NCBI RefSeq assembly: GCF_025736875.1
Contig: NZ_CP107052.1
Span: 124,001 to 188,000, forward strand
Reading direction: 5' to 3'
Length of the DNA stretch: 64,000 nucleotides
Source of the DNA: Candidatus Kirkpatrickella diaphorinae
GTDB lineage: Bacteria; Pseudomonadota; Alphaproteobacteria; Acetobacterales; Acetobacteraceae
Shown: positions 46,828 to 59,074 of the stretch, one piece after another
How positions within the stretch are numbered: position 1 is the stretch's first letter
Layout: each line of letters opens with the position of its first letter
Program-made: the position numbers and the translations under genes
Notes under the pieces: generated by a model
What the model was told of the DNA's origin: nothing
What the model saw: only the letters and a program-made list of their open reading frames with translations
The model's database searches: none

Positions 46828-46864
46828 GGGCGGCACCCGCGTCGGTGCCGCCCGCTTTGCCGTT
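46828..46864 (+). terminator. Attenuator-like terminator between rplL and rpoB
   Basis: GGGCGGCACC (46828-46837) and GGTGCCGCCC (46844-46853) form a perfect 10-bp stem with a 6-base loop. It is followed by interrupted T residues (CTTTGCCGTTTT). In E. coli a partial terminator at this place lets only some transcripts enter rpoBC; this hairpin is a likely counterpart. Confidence 0.7.
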
Positions 46865-46959
46865 TTCGATAAAGAGGTTATAACAATCAGTCGTTCCGGT
46901 CGCCGTTGCAGGTCATGTCGGCGGAGACTTGAAGGTCTGGTTCTTAGAGGCAGGGATAG

Positions 46960-49900
46960 ATGAGCGCAGTCAGCAAATCGTTCACGGGACGCAAGCGGAT
47001 CCGTAAGAGTTTCGGGCGTATTCCCGAAGTGGCTCCAATGCCTAACCTCATTGATGTGCAGCGGTCGAGCTATGAGACATTCCTGCAGATGAATGTGAGC
47101 GCCGACAGCCGTCAGCGCACGGGGTTGCAAGAGGTTTTCAGCTCCGTTTTCCCGATCAACGACTTTGCGGGGCGTGGTCGACTGGAGTTCGTCTCCTACG
47201 AATTGGAGGAGCCGAAATATGATGTCGAGGAATGCATCCAGCGCGGCCTGACATTTGCGGCGCCGCTCAAGGTGATCCTCCGTCTCATCGTCTGGGATGT
47301 GGATGAGGATACGGGCTCCCGTTCCATCCGGGACATCAAGGAGCAGCCCGTCTATATGGGCGATATGCCGCTCATGACGGATAATGGGACGTTCATCATC
47401 AACGGCACGGAGCGTGTCATTGTCAGCCAGATGCATCGCAGCCCCGGCGTCTTCTTTGATCATGACAAGGGCAAGACGCATTCATCCGGCAAATATCTCT
47501 TCACGGCGCGCGTCATACCTTATCGCGGCTCCTGGCTCGATTTTGAGTTTGATGCCAAAGACCTGATTTACGTCCGTATCGACCGGAAGCGCAAATTGCC
47601 GGTCACGACCCTGCTTTACGCGCTTGAAGGGGCACAATCCGCCGCGGCGCGCGCGGCGAAAGCGGCCGAGGGTGGCGATGTTGACGCCCTTTCCGTCCGC
47701 GGCATGGACCCGGATGAGATCCTGGAGCATTTTTACGGCACGGTTGTCTTCTCAAAAGGTGATAAAGGCTGGTCCCGCCCGTTTGACCCGGAGGCTTTCC
47801 GTGGGCTGAAGCTGCTGGAAGCGCTTTATGATGCTGATACGGGTGAGATCGTGGCTGAGGCGGAAGCCAAGCTGACCAGCCGCGTCGTCAAAAAGATCGC
47901 TGAAAAAACCCATGACGTCCTCGTTGGTCGCGCCGATCTGCTGGGGCGTTTCATTGCGCGTGACATCGTCAATGAGCACACGGGTGAGATCTACGCCGAA
48001 GCGGGTGAAGAGCTGACGGACGCACGTCTGACCACCCTTGAGGAAGCCGGTATTGCCGAGATCCCGATGCTGGCGATCGACACGACTCATGGGCCGTGGA
48101 TCCGTAACACGCTGGCCGTGGATAAAAACAATAATCGCGATGATGCGCTGATCGATATTTACCGCGTCATGCGCCCCGGTGAGCCGCCAACCCCGGAAAC
48201 GGCGGAGGCGATGTTTCAGGGCATTTTCTTCGACCCGGATCGTTACGACCTCTCCGCCGTCGGCCGCGTGAAAATGAATATGCGTCTGGAAATCGACGTG
48301 CCGGATTCCGTGCGAGTGCTCCGCAAGGAGGATATTCTGCGCACGGTCAAGATCATGTGCGACCTGAAAGACGGGCGCGGTCAGATCGACGATATTGATA
48401 ATCTGGGCAATCGCCGTGTCCGTTCGGTCGGTGAATTGATGGAGAATCAATATCGCATCGGCCTGTTGCGTATGGAGCGCGCCATTCGTGAGCGTATGGG
48501 GTCTGTCGATATTGATACGGTCATGCCGCATGACCTCATCAACGCCAAACCGGCTGCGGCCGCGGTGCGTGAGTTCTTCGGCTCATCCCAGCTCAGTCAG
48601 TTTATGGATCAGACGAACCCACTCTCGGAAGTAACGCATAAGCGTCGCCTTTCCGCCCTGGGCCCGGGTGGTCTGACGCGTGAGCGGGCCGGGTTTGAGG
48701 TTCGTGACGTTCACCCGACCCATTATGGCCGTATCTGCCCGATTGAAACGCCGGAAGGGCCGAATATCGGTCTGATCAACTCGCTTTCAACCTATGCGAA
48801 GGTGAATAAGTACGGCTTTATTGAAACGCCCTATCGCCTCGTCAAGGATGGGATGCTTCAGGATGGGTGGAAATATCTTTCCGCCATGGAGGAGGAGAAA
48901 CTTATCGTCGCGCAGGCGGATGCCAAGCTCGATAAGGAGACGGGACGCCTCACGGATGAACTCGTTTCCGTGCGGCGGTCAGGTGATTTCCGCCTCGTCC
49001 CGCCGGAGCAGGTGACGGCTTGTGACGTCTCGCCCAAGCAGCTCGTTTCCGTCGCCGCGGCGTTGATTCCGTTTCTGGAAAATGACGACGCCAACCGCGC
49101 GCTGATGGGGTCAAACATGCAGCGTCAGGCCGTCCCACTCGTGCGGGCAGAAGCGCCGCTTGTTGGCACGGGTATGGAAGCCGCTGTCGCCCGCGATTCC
49201 GGTGCGACCATTGTGGCACGGCGCGACGGCGTCGTTGACCAGATCGACGGTGCCCGTATCGTGGTCCGCGCCACGGGTGAAACCGGTGCGACGGAGGGCG
49301 TCGATATTTACCGCCTGCGTAAATATATGCGCTCCAACCAGTCGACCTGTATCAATCAGCGCCCGCTGGTGCATATTGGTGATGTCGTCAAATCCGGTGA
49401 CATCATCGCGGATGGCCCGTCGACTGAACTGGGTGAACTGGCGCTGGGGCGTAACGTGCTCGTCGCCTTCATGCCCTGGAATGGTTACAACTTTGAGGAT
49501 TCCATCCTCATCTCCGAGCGCATTGCGCGTGATGACGTCTTCACTTCAATTCATATTGAAGAGTTTGAAGTCATGGCCCGCGATACAAAGCTGGGTCAGG
49601 AGGAAATCACCCGCGACATCCCGAATGTCGGTGAGGAAGCGCTGCGCAATCTCGACGAAGCGGGCATTGTCTATATCGGTGCGGAGGTGAATCCCGGTGA
49701 TATTCTGGTTGGCAAGGTGACGCCGAAAGGCGAGAGCCCAGTCACGCCGGAAGAGAAATTGCTGCGTGCCATCTTCGGTGAAAAAGCCTCCGATGTGCGC
49801 GACACATCCCTGAAGCTGCCGCCTGGCACGACGGGGACGATCGTTGATGTGCGTGTCTTCTCCCGTCGTGGTATCGACAAGGATGAGCGCGCCATGGCCA

Positions 49901-51135
49901 TTGAGCGCGCCGAGATTGAACGCCTGTCAAAAGACCGGGATGATGAGCGCGCCGTGCAGGAGCGGAGCTTCATCAACCGTCTGCGTGAGCGCCTCCTGAA
50001 TCAGTCAGCGGGTGCGGGTTTCAAAGGCATACGTTCCGGCACGGTCATCACCGATGAGGTGCTGAATGAGCATCCGCGCGGTGCGTGGCGCCACATTGTG
50101 GTGTCGGAAGACAGCGTGATGTCCGAGCTTGAAACCCTGCGGCGTGAATATGATGCCGAAATGGCGCGTATCCAGGCGCGGTTTGAGAGCAAGGTTGAGA
50201 AGCTTCAGCGCGGTGACGAGTTGCCGCCAGGCGTGATGAAGATGGTCAAAGTCTTCGTCGCGGTGAAGCGCAAGCTTCAGCCGGGTGACAAGATGGCGGG
50301 TCGTCACGGTAACAAGGGCGTCGTCTCTCGCGTCGTGCCGGTCGAGGACATGCCGTTCCTCGAAGATGGCACACCGGTTGACCTCGTGCTGAACCCGCTG
50401 GGCGTGCCCTCACGTATGAATGTCGGGCAGATTCTGGAAACCCATCTGGGCTGGGCGTGTGCCAATATCGGTCAGGATATCGGACGCCTGGCGGATGAAT
50501 ATCAGCGCAACGGGGAAGAGAAAATGGCCTTGCTGGAACGTCTGCGGGCGGTCTATGGCGATGCTGTTTTTGATAGCGACATTGCGGACATGAATAACGC
50601 ACAGCTTTCCGAACTGGCGGGTAATCTTCGCCGTGGCGTGCCGATCGCAACCCCTGTCTTTGATGGTGCGTCGATCCCGGATATTGAAGATATGCTGGAT
50701 AAAGCCGGGGTTGATCGTTCCGGTCAGTCCCAGTTGATTGACGGGCGCACGGGTGAACGCTTTGAGCGTAAAACGACGGTTGGGTATATTTACATGCTCA
50801 AACTGCACCATCTTGTTGATGACAAGATCCATGCGCGCTCCATCGGTCCATACTCGCTCGTGACGCAGCAGCCACTCGGGGGTAAGGCCCAGTTCGGTGG
50901 GCAGCGTTTCGGTGAGATGGAAGTCTGGGCGCTTGAGGCATACGGTGCAGCCTACACGTTGCAGGAAATGCTGACCGTGAAGTCAGACGACGTCTCCGGT
51001 CGTACCAAGGTTTATGAAGCCATCGTGCGTGAGCAGGATGATTTCGAAGCCGGTATTCCAGAGAGCTTCAACGTCCTGATCAAAGAGCTCAAATCTCTCG
51101 GCCTGAATGTCGATCTGGAGCAAAGCGCATCGTGA
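46960..51135 (+). CDS. rpoB: RNA polymerase beta subunit
   Basis: A beta subunit of 1391 residues. The rifampicin pocket (about 539-575) reads [20 protein letters not shown] and [10 protein letters not shown], the wild-type, drug-sensitive residues. [16 protein letters not shown]-type catalytic-core sequence appears as [20 protein letters not shown], and the C terminus carries [26 protein letters not shown] precedes the ATG. It is followed after 82 bases by rpoC. Confidence 0.99.
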   Translation: MSAVSKSFTGRKRIRKSFGRIPEVAPMPNLIDVQRSSYETFLQMNVSADSRQRTGLQEVFSSVFPINDFAGRGRLEFVSYELEEPKYDVEECIQRGLTFAAPLKVILRLIVWDVDEDTGSRSIRDIKEQPVYMGDMPLMTDNGTFIINGTERVIVSQMHRSPGVFFDHDKGKTHSSGKYLFTARVIPYRGSWLDFEFDAKDLIYVRIDRKRKLPVTTLLYALEGAQSAAARAAKAAEGGDVDALSVRGMDPDEILEHFYGTVVFSKGDKGWSRPFDPEAFRGLKLLEALYDADTGEIVAEAEAKLTSRVVKKIAEKTHDVLVGRADLLGRFIARDIVNEHTGEIYAEAGEELTDARLTTLEEAGIAEIPMLAIDTTHGPWIRNTLAVDKNNNRDDALIDIYRVMRPGEPPTPETAEAMFQGIFFDPDRYDLSAVGRVKMNMRLEIDVPDSVRVLRKEDILRTVKIMCDLKDGRGQIDDIDNLGNRRVRSVGELMENQYRIGLLRMERAIRERMGSVDIDTVMPHDLINAKPAAAAVREFFGSSQLSQFMDQTNPLSEVTHKRRLSALGPGGLTRERAGFEVRDVHPTHYGRICPIETPEGPNIGLINSLSTYAKVNKYGFIETPYRLVKDGMLQDGWKYLSAMEEEKLIVAQADAKLDKETGRLTDELVSVRRSGDFRLVPPEQVTACDVSPKQLVSVAAALIPFLENDDANRALMGSNMQRQAVPLVRAEAPLVGTGMEAAVARDSGATIVARRDGVVDQIDGARIVVRATGETGATEGVDIYRLRKYMRSNQSTCINQRPLVHIGDVVKSGDIIADGPSTELGELALGRNVLVAFMPWNGYNFEDSILISERIARDDVFTSIHIEEFEVMARDTKLGQEEITRDIPNVGEEALRNLDEAGIVYIGAEVNPGDILVGKVTPKGESPVTPEEKLLRAIFGEKASDVRDTSLKLPPGTTGTIVDVRVFSRRGIDKDERAMAIERAEIERLSKDRDDERAVQERSFINRLRERLLNQSAGAGFKGIRSGTVITDEVLNEHPRGAWRHIVVSEDSVMSELETLRREYDAEMARIQARFESKVEKLQRGDELPPGVMKMVKVFVAVKRKLQPGDKMAGRHGNKGVVSRVVPVEDMPFLEDGTPVDLVLNPLGVPSRMNVGQILETHLGWACANIGQDIGRLADEYQRNGEEKMALLERLRAVYGDAVFDSDIADMNNAQLSELAGNLRRGVPIATPVFDGASIPDIEDMLDKAGVDRSGQSQLIDGRTGERFERKTTVGYIYMLKLHHLVDDKIHARSIGPYSLVTQQPLGGKAQFGGQRFGEMEVWALEAYGAAYTLQEMLTVKSDDVSGRTKVYEAIVREQDDFEAGIPESFNVLIKELKSLGLNVDLEQSAS

Positions 51136-51217
51136 TGACGCTGTCATTTGTTGAAAATTGCATTGATGATAAGGCGCGCGCGGCCTATGGCCGCCGCGTG
51201 AAATGGGGTCTTGGCGC

Positions 51218-54200
51218 ATGAACGAACTGATGAAGATTTTGGGCCAGACGGGCCAAAGCCTGTCTTTTGATCAGATCAAAATTCAGCTCGCTTCCGCCGA
51301 GCAGATCCGGTCCTGGTCCTATGGTGAGATCAAAAAGCCGGAAACCATCAATTACCGCACCTTTAAGCCGGAGCGTGACGGGCTTTTCTGCGCCCGCATT
51401 TTCGGCCCGATCAAAGATTATGAATGTCTGTGCGGCAAATATAAGCGCATGAAATTCCGCGGCATTGTTTGCGAAAAATGCGGTGTTGAAGTTACGCTCG
51501 CGAAAGTGCGTCGTGAGCGTATGGGCCATATTGAGCTTGCCTCACCGGTGGCGCATATCTGGTTCCTGAAATCCCTGCCATCTCGTATCGCGACGCTGAT
51601 CGACATCACGCTGAAAGATCTTGAGAAGGTTCTGTATTTCGAGAGCTACATCGTCCTTGAAGCGGGCACGAGCCCGTTCAAGCAATATAGCCTGCTGTCG
51701 GAAGATCAATATTTCGACGCGCTGGATGATTACGCGGATGAGGGGCTTGAAGTCGGTATTGGCGCGGAGGCCATCAAGAAGATCCTCTGGAAAGCCCGCC
51801 TCCATGCGGAGGAAATCGACCGTCCTGGCCTGGTGGATCGGGAAGGGCGCGACCAGGATAAGTCCGACGGCGATTTGCTGCGGGAGGATCTCAAAGCTGC
51901 GACTTCCGAAGCGAAGCGCAAAAAGCTGGTCAAACGCCTCAAACTCTATGATTCATTTGCCGAGAGCGGTTCCCGCCCGGAATGGATGATCCTGGACCTC
52001 GTCCCGGTGATCCCGCCGGAATTGCGGCCGCTCGTCCCGCTTGATGGCGGACGTTTCGCAACGTCGGACCTTAATGATCTTTACCGGCGCGTCATCAACC
52101 GTAATAACCGCCTCAAACGCCTGATTGAGCTTCGCGCCCCGGATATCATTGTCCGCAACGAAAAGCGCATGCTGCAGGAGGCGGTGGACGCGCTGTTCGA
52201 TAATGGTCGGCGTGGGCGTGCGATTGCGGGCGCCAACAAGCGTCCGTTAAAGTCCCTCTCAGACATGCTGAAGGGTAAGCAGGGGCGTTTCCGTCAGAAC
52301 CTGCTGGGCAAGCGCGTCGATTATTCCGGTCGTTCCGTCATTGTGGTCGGGCCGGAACTCAAATTGCATCAATGCGGCCTGCCGAAGAAAATGGCGCTGG
52401 AGCTGTTCAAGCCCTTCATTTACTCGAAGCTTGAGAAATATGGTCACGCCACGACCATCAAAGCCGCGAAACGGATGGTCGAGAAGGAACGCCCGGAAGT
52501 CTGGGACATCCTTGAAGAGGTGATCCGCGAGCATCCCGTGATGCTCAACCGTGCGCCGACTTTGCACCGATTGGGGATTCAGGCTTTCGAGCCTGTCCTG
52601 ATTGAAGGCAAGGCCATCCAGCTTCACCCGCTCGTCTGCACCGCGTTCAACGCGGATTTCGACGGGGATCAGATGGCCGTGCACGTGCCCCTCTCGCTGG
52701 AAGCCCAGCTTGAGGCGCGTGTGCTGATGATGTCGACAAATAACATCCTCAGCCCGGCCAATGGTAAGCCAATTATCGTGCCGTCACAGGATATCGTGCT
52801 GGGTCTTTATTATCTCAGCCTCGAAGTGCCGGAATATCTCGCGACACCGGACCAGGCGGAGTATGACAAGGAAGGGCGCGTGACCAAAGCCGGTCCGCCA
52901 GCCTTCCATTCCGTCGCTGAAATTGAACTGGCGATGAATGAAGGTGCGCTGAAGCTGCACGATAAGATCCGCCTGCGTCTGGAAGTCCCTTCAGCGGAGG
53001 GGCAGATGACGCGGCGTATGGTGATCACCACGCCGGGGCGTGCGCTGATTGCGCAGATCCTGCCGGATAATGCGGCTGTGCCGTTTGAGGTCGTCAATAA
53101 GCAGCTGACCAAAAAGAACGTCTCTGACGTGATCGACGCGGTTTACCGCCATTGCGGCCAGAAAGAAGCGGTGATTTTCTGTGATCGTCTGATGGGGCTC
53201 GGTTTCCGCCATGCGGCGCGCGCCGGTATTTCCTTCGGCAAGGATGATATGATCATCCCGGTTGAGAAGCAGGCACTTGTTGAGCGGACTCAAGCCGAGA
53301 TCAAAGAGTTTGAGCAGCAATATCAGGACGGTCTGATCACAGCGGGTGAGCGCTATAATAAGGTGGTCGATGCGTGGTCGCGCTGCACGGATGAAGTGCA
53401 GGTCGCGATGATGAAGGAGATCTCGAAGCAGGTCATCGGCAAGCCGACCAACTCCGTTTGGATGATGAGCCATTCCGGGGCGCGTGGGTCGCCAGCGCAG
53501 ATGAAGCAGCTGGCCGGGATGCGCGGCCTGATGGCCAAGCCATCCGGTGAGATTATCGAGCAGCCGATTATCGCCAACTTTAAGGAAGGGCTCTCCGTTC
53601 TCGATTACTTCACCTCCACCCATGGTGCGCGTAAAGGTCTCGCGGATACGGCGCTCAAGACGGCCAACTCCGGTTACCTGACGCGCCGCCTGGTTGATGT
53701 CGCGCAGGATTGCATCATCGTTGAGAATGATTGCGGCACGGAGCGTGGCCTGACTGTGCGTGCGGTTATGGATGGGGGCGAAATCGTTTCCTCCCTTTCC
53801 GAGCGCATTCTGGGGCGGACCCTTTCCGCCGATGTGCTCAACCCGGCTGACGGCAAGGTTCTCTACCCGCGCAACACGCTGGTTGAGGAAGCGGAAGCGG
53901 AAGCGATTGAGCAGGCCGGGGTTGAGACGGTGCAGATCCGTTCTGTCCTGACCTGTGACAGTCGCGTCGGCGTCTGCGCGCATTGTTATGGGCGTGATCT
54001 GGCGCGCGGCACACCGGTCAATATCGGTGAGGCTGTCGGCGTCATCGCGGCGCAATCAATCGGGGAACCCGGCACGCAGCTGACGATGCGTACCTTCCAT
54101 ATTGGTGGTGCGGCGACGCGTGGTGCTGAGCAATCCATGGTGGAAGCATCCCGTGACGGCAAGGTCACCATCCGCAACCGCAATGTCGTGCAGAATAGCC

Positions 54201-55471
54201 AGAACATGACGATCGTCATGTCGCGTAACTGTGAGATCGTGCTGACGGATGAGAAAAATGTCGAGCGTGCCCGCTATCGTGTGCCTTACGGTGCCCGATT
54301 GCTGGTCACGGAGGGGCAGAATGTCGAGCGCGGCCTCAAAATGGCTGAGTGGGACCCTTACACCCTGCCGATCATCACTGAGGAATCCGGCACGGTCGAA
54401 TATCTCGATCTCATCGATTCAATCACGCTGGTTGAGCGGATGGATGAGGTGACGGGGCTGACCTCTCGCGTGGTTGTCGATTATAAACAGGGCGCTAAAA
54501 GCGTCGATCTGCGGCCGCGTCTGCAGGTCAAGGACGCGTCCGGCAATGTCGTGAAACTGGCGAACGGAAATGACGCACGTTACTTCCTTGCGCCGGACTC
54601 CCTCTTATCAGTCGATAATGGCGCGAAGGTGCATGCGGGTGACGTTCTGGCGCGTATCCCGCGTGAAGGCTCGAAAACGCGTGATATCACGGGCGGTCTA
54701 CCGCGCGTCGCTGAGCTTTTTGAAGCGCGGCGTCCGAAAGACCATGCCATCATCGCCGAGACGGAAGGTCGCATCGAAATCGGTCGTGACTATAAGTCGA
54801 AGCGCTGCATCATCGTCAAAAATGATGAGACGGGTGAGGAGACGAATTACCTCATCCCGAAGGGCAAGCATGTTTCCGTCCAGGAAGGCGATTTTGTCCA
54901 GAAGGGAGACCCGCTGGTCGATGGCCCGCGCGTGCCGCATGACATTCTCAAGGTCATGGGTGTGGAAGCCCTGTCAGATTACCTCGTGAATGAAATTCAG
55001 GATGTTTATCGTCTTCAGGGCGTGAAGATCAACGACAAGCATATCGAGGTCATCGTCCGGCAGATGCTCCAGAAAGTTGAAATTCTGGAGCCGGGTGACA
55101 CAACCTATCTTGTCGGGGAAATCGTTGATCGGATTGAGTTCGAGACCGAAAATGATAAGAGATTGAAGCTGGATGAGACGCCGGCACGTGGTGCGCCTGT
55201 TCTACAGGGCATCACCAAGGCGTCGCTCCAGACGCAGTCATTCATCTCGGCAGCGTCCTTCCAGGAAACGACGCGTGTCCTGACAGAGGCCGCGACAGCG
55301 GGCAAGGTCGACACGCTGAATGGCCTGAAAGAGAACGTTATCGTCGGACGTCTTATCCCGGCGGGAACGGGCAGCGTCATGAACCGCCTGCGTGCGATTG
55401 CCGCCTCTCAGGACCGCCAGCGACTGGGGCAGGCTTCTGTTGAAACGACCGAAGAATCATCGGAGGCTTGA
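51218..55471 (+). CDS. rpoC: RNA polymerase beta' subunit
   Basis: A beta' subunit of 1417 residues. The N-terminal zinc finger is [20 protein letters not shown], the catalytic magnesium loop [14 protein letters not shown] starts at residue 478, and the second zinc site is [15 protein letters not shown]. The ATG at 51218 gives the usual MNELMKI start. A strong intrinsic terminator follows the gene. Confidence 0.99.
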   Translation: MNELMKILGQTGQSLSFDQIKIQLASAEQIRSWSYGEIKKPETINYRTFKPERDGLFCARIFGPIKDYECLCGKYKRMKFRGIVCEKCGVEVTLAKVRRERMGHIELASPVAHIWFLKSLPSRIATLIDITLKDLEKVLYFESYIVLEAGTSPFKQYSLLSEDQYFDALDDYADEGLEVGIGAEAIKKILWKARLHAEEIDRPGLVDREGRDQDKSDGDLLREDLKAATSEAKRKKLVKRLKLYDSFAESGSRPEWMILDLVPVIPPELRPLVPLDGGRFATSDLNDLYRRVINRNNRLKRLIELRAPDIIVRNEKRMLQEAVDALFDNGRRGRAIAGANKRPLKSLSDMLKGKQGRFRQNLLGKRVDYSGRSVIVVGPELKLHQCGLPKKMALELFKPFIYSKLEKYGHATTIKAAKRMVEKERPEVWDILEEVIREHPVMLNRAPTLHRLGIQAFEPVLIEGKAIQLHPLVCTAFNADFDGDQMAVHVPLSLEAQLEARVLMMSTNNILSPANGKPIIVPSQDIVLGLYYLSLEVPEYLATPDQAEYDKEGRVTKAGPPAFHSVAEIELAMNEGALKLHDKIRLRLEVPSAEGQMTRRMVITTPGRALIAQILPDNAAVPFEVVNKQLTKKNVSDVIDAVYRHCGQKEAVIFCDRLMGLGFRHAARAGISFGKDDMIIPVEKQALVERTQAEIKEFEQQYQDGLITAGERYNKVVDAWSRCTDEVQVAMMKEISKQVIGKPTNSVWMMSHSGARGSPAQMKQLAGMRGLMAKPSGEIIEQPIIANFKEGLSVLDYFTSTHGARKGLADTALKTANSGYLTRRLVDVAQDCIIVENDCGTERGLTVRAVMDGGEIVSSLSERILGRTLSADVLNPADGKVLYPRNTLVEEAEAEAIEQAGVETVQIRSVLTCDSRVGVCAHCYGRDLARGTPVNIGEAVGVIAAQSIGEPGTQLTMRTFHIGGAATRGAEQSMVEASRDGKVTIRNRNVVQNSQNMTIVMSRNCEIVLTDEKNVERARYRVPYGARLLVTEGQNVERGLKMAEWDPYTLPIITEESGTVEYLDLIDSITLVERMDEVTGLTSRVVVDYKQGAKSVDLRPRLQVKDASGNVVKLANGNDARYFLAPDSLLSVDNGAKVHAGDVLARIPREGSKTRDITGGLPRVAELFEARRPKDHAIIAETEGRIEIGRDYKSKRCIIVKNDETGEETNYLIPKGKHVSVQEGDFVQKGDPLVDGPRVPHDILKVMGVEALSDYLVNEIQDVYRLQGVKINDKHIEVIVRQMLQKVEILEPGDTTYLVGEIVDRIEFETENDKRLKLDETPARGAPVLQGITKASLQTQSFISAASFQETTRVLTEAATAGKVDTLNGLKENVIVGRLIPAGTGSVMNRLRAIAASQDRQRLGQASVETTEESSEA

Positions 55472-55483
55472 GGTTGAAAATAA

Positions 55484-55511
55484 GCGCGCAGCGTCAGGCT
55501 GCGCGCTTTTT
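55484..55511 (+). terminator. Rho-independent terminator after rpoC
   Basis: GCGCGCAGC (55484-55492) pairs with GCTGCGCGC (55498-55506) around a 5-base loop, followed at once by five T residues. It ends the rplJL-rpoBC transcription unit. Confidence 0.93.
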
Positions 55512-55553
55512 GCTGGGGTATCGGTAAATATCTTGGCGACTCTATCCAGATGC

Positions 55554-55582
55554 TTGACTTTTGCCGGTAAGCGCCGTAGGTA
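55554..55582 (+). promoter_or_regulatory. Sigma-70-type promoter for rpsL-rpsG-tuf
   Basis: TTGACT (55554-55559), 17 bases, then TAGGTA (55577-55582). The spacing is ideal and the -35 differs from consensus by one base. It lies between the rpoC terminator and rpsL and leaves a leader of about 200 bases. Confidence 0.6.
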
Positions 55583-55789
55583 ACGCGCTTCCGGCTTCCC
55601 CGTCTCTCGGGACGTCAAGGCCGAGGATAGACTTTATTTTTTGCTTTGGACGCCGTTTATCTTTGGTAAACCAAGGTCTGGGGTAGATTTGTTTGGCGGG
55701 CGATCTTGCATCGCGCGCTGAGTTGTGTTGAATGCGCGCGGATCAGGTGCGAATCTGGTCTGTCTTTAAACGAGAATCGGGAAGGGCGA

Positions 55790-56161
55790 ATGCCGACCAT
55801 CAACCAGTTAATCGCAAAAGGGCGTGAGCCTGCTGCGAAGCGGAATAAAGTGCCAGCCCTGCAAGGGTGCCCGCAAAAGCGTGGCGTGTGCACGCGCGTC
55901 TATACGGTCACACCGAAGAAGCCGAACTCGGCCTTGCGTAAGGTGGCAAAAGTCCGCCTGACAAACGGGTATGAGGTCGTCAGCTACATCCCCGGTGAAG
56001 GGCACAACCTGCAAGAGCATAGTGTGGTGCTGATCCGCGGCGGCCGCGTGAAGGATCTTCCGGGTGTGCGCTACCACATTCTCCGTGGTGTGCTGGATAC
56101 ACAAGGTATTGCAAAACGCCGCCAGCGTCGCTCGCTTTACGGCGCGAAACGTCCTAAGTAA
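55790..56161 (+). CDS. rpsL: 30S ribosomal protein S12
   Basis: The 123-residue decoding-centre protein: [13 protein letters not shown] start, [16 protein letters not shown] and [13 protein letters not shown]. Lys43 and the Lys of GRVKDLPG are wild type, so this sequence predicts streptomycin sensitivity at this gene. GAAGGGCG precedes the ATG. First gene of the str operon. Confidence 0.99.
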   Translation: MPTINQLIAKGREPAAKRNKVPALQGCPQKRGVCTRVYTVTPKKPNSALRKVAKVRLTNGYEVVSYIPGEGHNLQEHSVVLIRGGRVKDLPGVRYHILRGVLDTQGIAKRRQRRSLYGAKRPK

Positions 56162-56175
56162 GAGGAATATAAGGC

Positions 56176-56652
56176 ATGAGTCGCCGACATCGCGCTGTCA
56201 AGCGTGAGATCCTTCCCGATCCGAAGTTTGGAGACGTCGTCATCACGCGCTTTATGAATGCGCTAATGTACGATGGTAAGAAATCGACTGCTGAAGGTAT
56301 CGTTTACGGTGCGCTTGAGGCTGTCCGCCGTCGTGGCGGTGCTTCGGCGGATCCGGTTGCGATGTTCCACGCAGCGCTCGACAACGTCAAGCCTGCCGTC
56401 GAGGTGCGCTCACGCCGCGTCGGTGGCGCGACGTATCAGGTGCCTGTCGAAGTCCGTGCGGAACGTCGTCAGGCCCTGGCGATACGCTGGGTGATCGACG
56501 CGTCGCGCAAGCGCGGCGAGAACACGATGCAGGAGCGTTTGTCCAACGAGCTGATGGATGCGATCAATAATCGCGGTTCGGCCGTCAAAAAGCGTGAAGA
56601 CACGCATCGCATGGCTGAAGCCAACAAGGCATTCAGCCACTACCGCTGGTAA
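56176..56652 (+). CDS. rpsG: 30S ribosomal protein S7
   Basis: A 158-residue assembly initiator protein of the 30S head, [20 protein letters not shown], with the typical [19 protein letters not shown] and [16 protein letters not shown]. In most bacteria fusA follows; here only 97 bases separate it from tuf. That gap holds a hairpin CCGCCG/CGGCGG (56714-56731). Confidence 0.99.
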   Translation: MSRRHRAVKREILPDPKFGDVVITRFMNALMYDGKKSTAEGIVYGALEAVRRRGGASADPVAMFHAALDNVKPAVEVRSRRVGGATYQVPVEVRAERRQALAIRWVIDASRKRGENTMQERLSNELMDAINNRGSAVKKREDTHRMAEANKAFSHYRW

Positions 56653-56749
56653 GTTTAACCAGCTCAACAGTTTCGGGTTTCAAACGGGACCTGATGTTAA
56701 TGAGCAATCTTCCCCGCCGCAACTTCGGCGGTGGGTTATGGAGAGAACG

Positions 56750-57940
56750 ATGGCTAAGGCTAAATTTGAGCGGACGAAGCCGCACTGCAATATCGGAACG
56801 ATTGGTCACGTTGACCATGGCAAAACCTCACTGACCGCTGCGATCACCAAGACGCTCGCCAAGTCAGGTGGTGCGACATATCAGGCTTATGATCAGATCG
56901 ACGCGGCGCCGGAAGAGCGTGCACGTGGTATCACGATCTCGACCGCTCACGTTGAGTATGAGACGAAAAACCGCCATTACGCGCACGTCGACTGCCCGGG
57001 CCATGCTGACTACGTCAAAAACATGATCACCGGTGCGGCGCAGATGGATGGCGCGATCCTCGTTGTCTCCGCTGCTGACGGCCCGATGCCCCAGACACGT
57101 GAGCACATCCTGCTCGCACGCCAGGTGGGTGTTCCTGCGCTGGTCGTCTTCCTGAACAAGGTTGACCAGGTGGATGACCCTGAGTTGCTTGAGCTCGTTG
57201 AGATGGAAGTGCGTGAGCTTCTCTCTTCCTACCAGTTCCCGGGCGACGATATTCCCATCATCAAGGGCTCCGCGCTCGTCACGCTTGAAGACGGCGATGC
57301 CGAAATCGGTGAGAACCGCGTTCTTGAACTGATGGAAGCGGTTGATTCCTACATTCCGCAGCCTGAGCGCCCGATTGACCGTCCTTTCCTGATGCCGATT
57401 GAAGACGTCTTCTCGATCTCCGGTCGTGGCACGGTTGTGACGGGTCGCGTTGAGCGCGGTGCGGTCAATGTCGGTGAGGAAGTCGAGATTGTTGGTCTTA
57501 AGGACACAGTCAAGACGACGGTGACCGGCGTTGAGATGTTCCGCAAGCTTCTTGACCGTGGTGAGGCAGGCGATAATATCGGTGCCCTGCTGCGTGGCAC
57601 GAAGCGTGAAGACGTTGAGCGCGGTCAGGTTCTGGCCAAGCCCGGCTCCATCACGCCGCACAAGAAGTTCAAGGCTGAAGCCTACATCCTCACGAAAGAG
57701 GAAGGTGGCCGTCACACGCCGTTCTTCACCAATTATCGTCCCCAGTTCTACTTCCGCACGACGGACGTCACGGGTGTTGTCCAGCTGCCGGAAGGCACAG
57801 AGATGGTCATGCCGGGCGACAACGTTGCGATGGATGTTGAGCTGATCGCACCGATCGCGATGGATGAAGGCCTTCGCTTCGCGATCCGCGAAGGTGGCCG
57901 GACTGTCGGCGCAGGTGTGGTCGCGTCGATCACCGCCTGA
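56750..57940 (+). CDS. tuf: Elongation factor Tu
   Basis: A 396-residue EF-Tu that brings aminoacyl-tRNA to the ribosome. GTP-binding motifs are [19 protein letters not shown] and NKVDQVDD; domains 2 and 3 follow. GAGAG precedes the ATG. It sits directly after rpsG without fusA and is followed by the structured leader of rpsJ. Confidence 0.99.
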   Translation: MAKAKFERTKPHCNIGTIGHVDHGKTSLTAAITKTLAKSGGATYQAYDQIDAAPEERARGITISTAHVEYETKNRHYAHVDCPGHADYVKNMITGAAQMDGAILVVSAADGPMPQTREHILLARQVGVPALVVFLNKVDQVDDPELLELVEMEVRELLSSYQFPGDDIPIIKGSALVTLEDGDAEIGENRVLELMEAVDSYIPQPERPIDRPFLMPIEDVFSISGRGTVVTGRVERGAVNVGEEVEIVGLKDTVKTTVTGVEMFRKLLDRGEAGDNIGALLRGTKREDVERGQVLAKPGSITPHKKFKAEAYILTKEEGGRHTPFFTNYRPQFYFRTTDVTGVVQLPEGTEMVMPGDNVAMDVELIAPIAMDEGLRFAIREGGRTVGAGVVASITA

Positions 57941-57950
57941 ACGAAAATAT

Positions 57951-58030
57951 AGCCTCTTATGGGGGCTGACCCGACCGGGCGCACCTGGTCGGGTCAGCCT
58001 TCGAGGCTTAGAAGGAGCAGGGTAGCCCCC
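57951..58030 (+). promoter_or_regulatory. Structured leader between tuf and rpsJ, candidate S10-operon control element
   Basis: A perfect 13-bp stem GGCTGACCCGACC/GGTCGGGTCAGCC (57964-57976, 57987-57999) has a 10-base loop. It is enclosed by AGCCTC/GAGGCT (57951-57956, 58003-58008). An alternative stem GGGGGCT/AGCCCCC (57961-57967, 58024-58030) would exclude the base of the large one. No T-tract follows, so a simple terminator is unlikely. Mutually exclusive stems just before rpsJ suggest an L4-type or other attenuation switch, or an RNA-processing site. Confidence 0.55.
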
Positions 58031-58060
58031 GAACCTTATTGAGTTGGACGATTTATAAAG

Positions 58061-58369
58061 ATGGACAGCCAAAACATCCGCATTCGCCTCAAGGCATACG
58101 ACCACCGCGTGCTCGATAACAGCACGAAGGAGATCGTGAACACGGCGAAGCGCACGGGTGCGCAGGTTCGGGGTCCCATCCCGCTACCGACGCATATTGA
58201 GCGTTTTACTGTTAACCGCTCGCCACATGTGGATAAGAAAAGCCGCGAGCAGTTCGAAATTCGGACTCACCGCCGCCTGCTCGATATTGTCGAGCCGACC
58301 CCGCAGACCGTGGACGCCCTCATGAAGCTCGACCTCGCCGCTGGCGTCGATGTCGAGATCAAGCTTTAA
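58061..58369 (+). CDS. rpsJ: 30S ribosomal protein S10
   Basis: A 102-residue S10, beginning [19 protein letters not shown], with [20 protein letters not shown]. It also acts as NusE in antitermination. First gene of the S10 operon; the stop lies 10 bases before rplC. Confidence 0.99.
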   Translation: MDSQNIRIRLKAYDHRVLDNSTKEIVNTAKRTGAQVRGPIPLPTHIERFTVNRSPHVDKKSREQFEIRTHRRLLDIVEPTPQTVDALMKLDLAAGVDVEIKL

Positions 58370-58379
58370 GGTCCAGACG

Positions 58380-59063
58380 ATGCGCACCGGATTGATCGCA
58401 AAAAAGTTGGGCATGACCCGACTCTTTAAGGAAGACGGCACACATGTGCCTGTCACCGTTCTTCATCTCGACGATGTGACGGTTGTCTCCACCCGTAATG
58501 TTGAGCGTGACGGCTATACGGCCGTGCAGCTTGGTATGGGCAAGGCAAAAGTCAAAAACGTCTCCAAGCCCATGCGTGGGCATTTCTCGGCCGCCAAGGT
58601 CGAGCCCTGCAAGAAGCTTGTCGAGTTTCGCGTCAGTGACGACGCGGTGCTTGAGGCGGGGACACGCCTTTCAGCCGCGCATTTCGTCGTCGGCCAGAAA
58701 GTGGACGTGACCGCAACGAGTAAAGGTAAGGGTTTTGCCGGCGCCATGAAGCGCTGGAACTTTGCTGGTCTCGAAGCCTCGCACGGCGTTTCCATCAGTC
58801 ACCGTTCACACGGTTCGACGGGACAGCGTCAGGATCCCGGCAAAGTCTTCAAAGGCAAGAAAATGGCCGGTCATCTTGGTGATGAGCGCATCACCACGCT
58901 GAACCTCGAAGTCGCCGCGGTGGATGAAGAGCGTAATCTCATTATGGTTCGTGGTTCAGTCCCGGGTGCCAAAAACGGCACGGTGCTGATCCGCGATGCG
59001 ATCAAGAAGGACCGTCACGCTGACGCGCCGTATCCGGCTGCGACTCTGACGGCCGCCGGTTGA
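58380..59063 (+). CDS. rplC: 50S ribosomal protein L3
   Basis: A 227-residue L3 starting [16 protein letters not shown]. The loop that reaches the peptidyl-transferase centre contains [20 protein letters not shown], and the [14 protein letters not shown] motif follows. An upstream in-frame start inside rpsJ is not used. Confidence 0.98.
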   Translation: MRTGLIAKKLGMTRLFKEDGTHVPVTVLHLDDVTVVSTRNVERDGYTAVQLGMGKAKVKNVSKPMRGHFSAAKVEPCKKLVEFRVSDDAVLEAGTRLSAAHFVVGQKVDVTATSKGKGFAGAMKRWNFAGLEASHGVSISHRSHGSTGQRQDPGKVFKGKKMAGHLGDERITTLNLEVAAVDEERNLIMVRGSVPGAKNGTVLIRDAIKKDRHADAPYPAATLTAAG

Positions 59064-59074
59064 GGACTGAGGGC

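Larger units (their letters stand above)
55472..55789. other. Intergenic region between rpoC and rpsL
   Basis: It holds the rpoC terminator and the str-operon promoter. Beyond them is a leader of about 200 bases with a small hairpin CTTTGG-TAAA-CCAAGG near 55661-55676. No gene is seen. Confidence 0.6.

Noticed and set aside
52991-54055. Minus-strand open frame of over 350 codons antisense to rpoC
   Set aside because: Shadow of a strongly biased conserved gene; no motifs or ribosome-binding context.
56864-58105. Minus-strand open frame of over 400 codons antisense to tuf
   Set aside because: It mirrors the codon bias of EF-Tu, has no recognisable domain, and overlaps a highly conserved gene.
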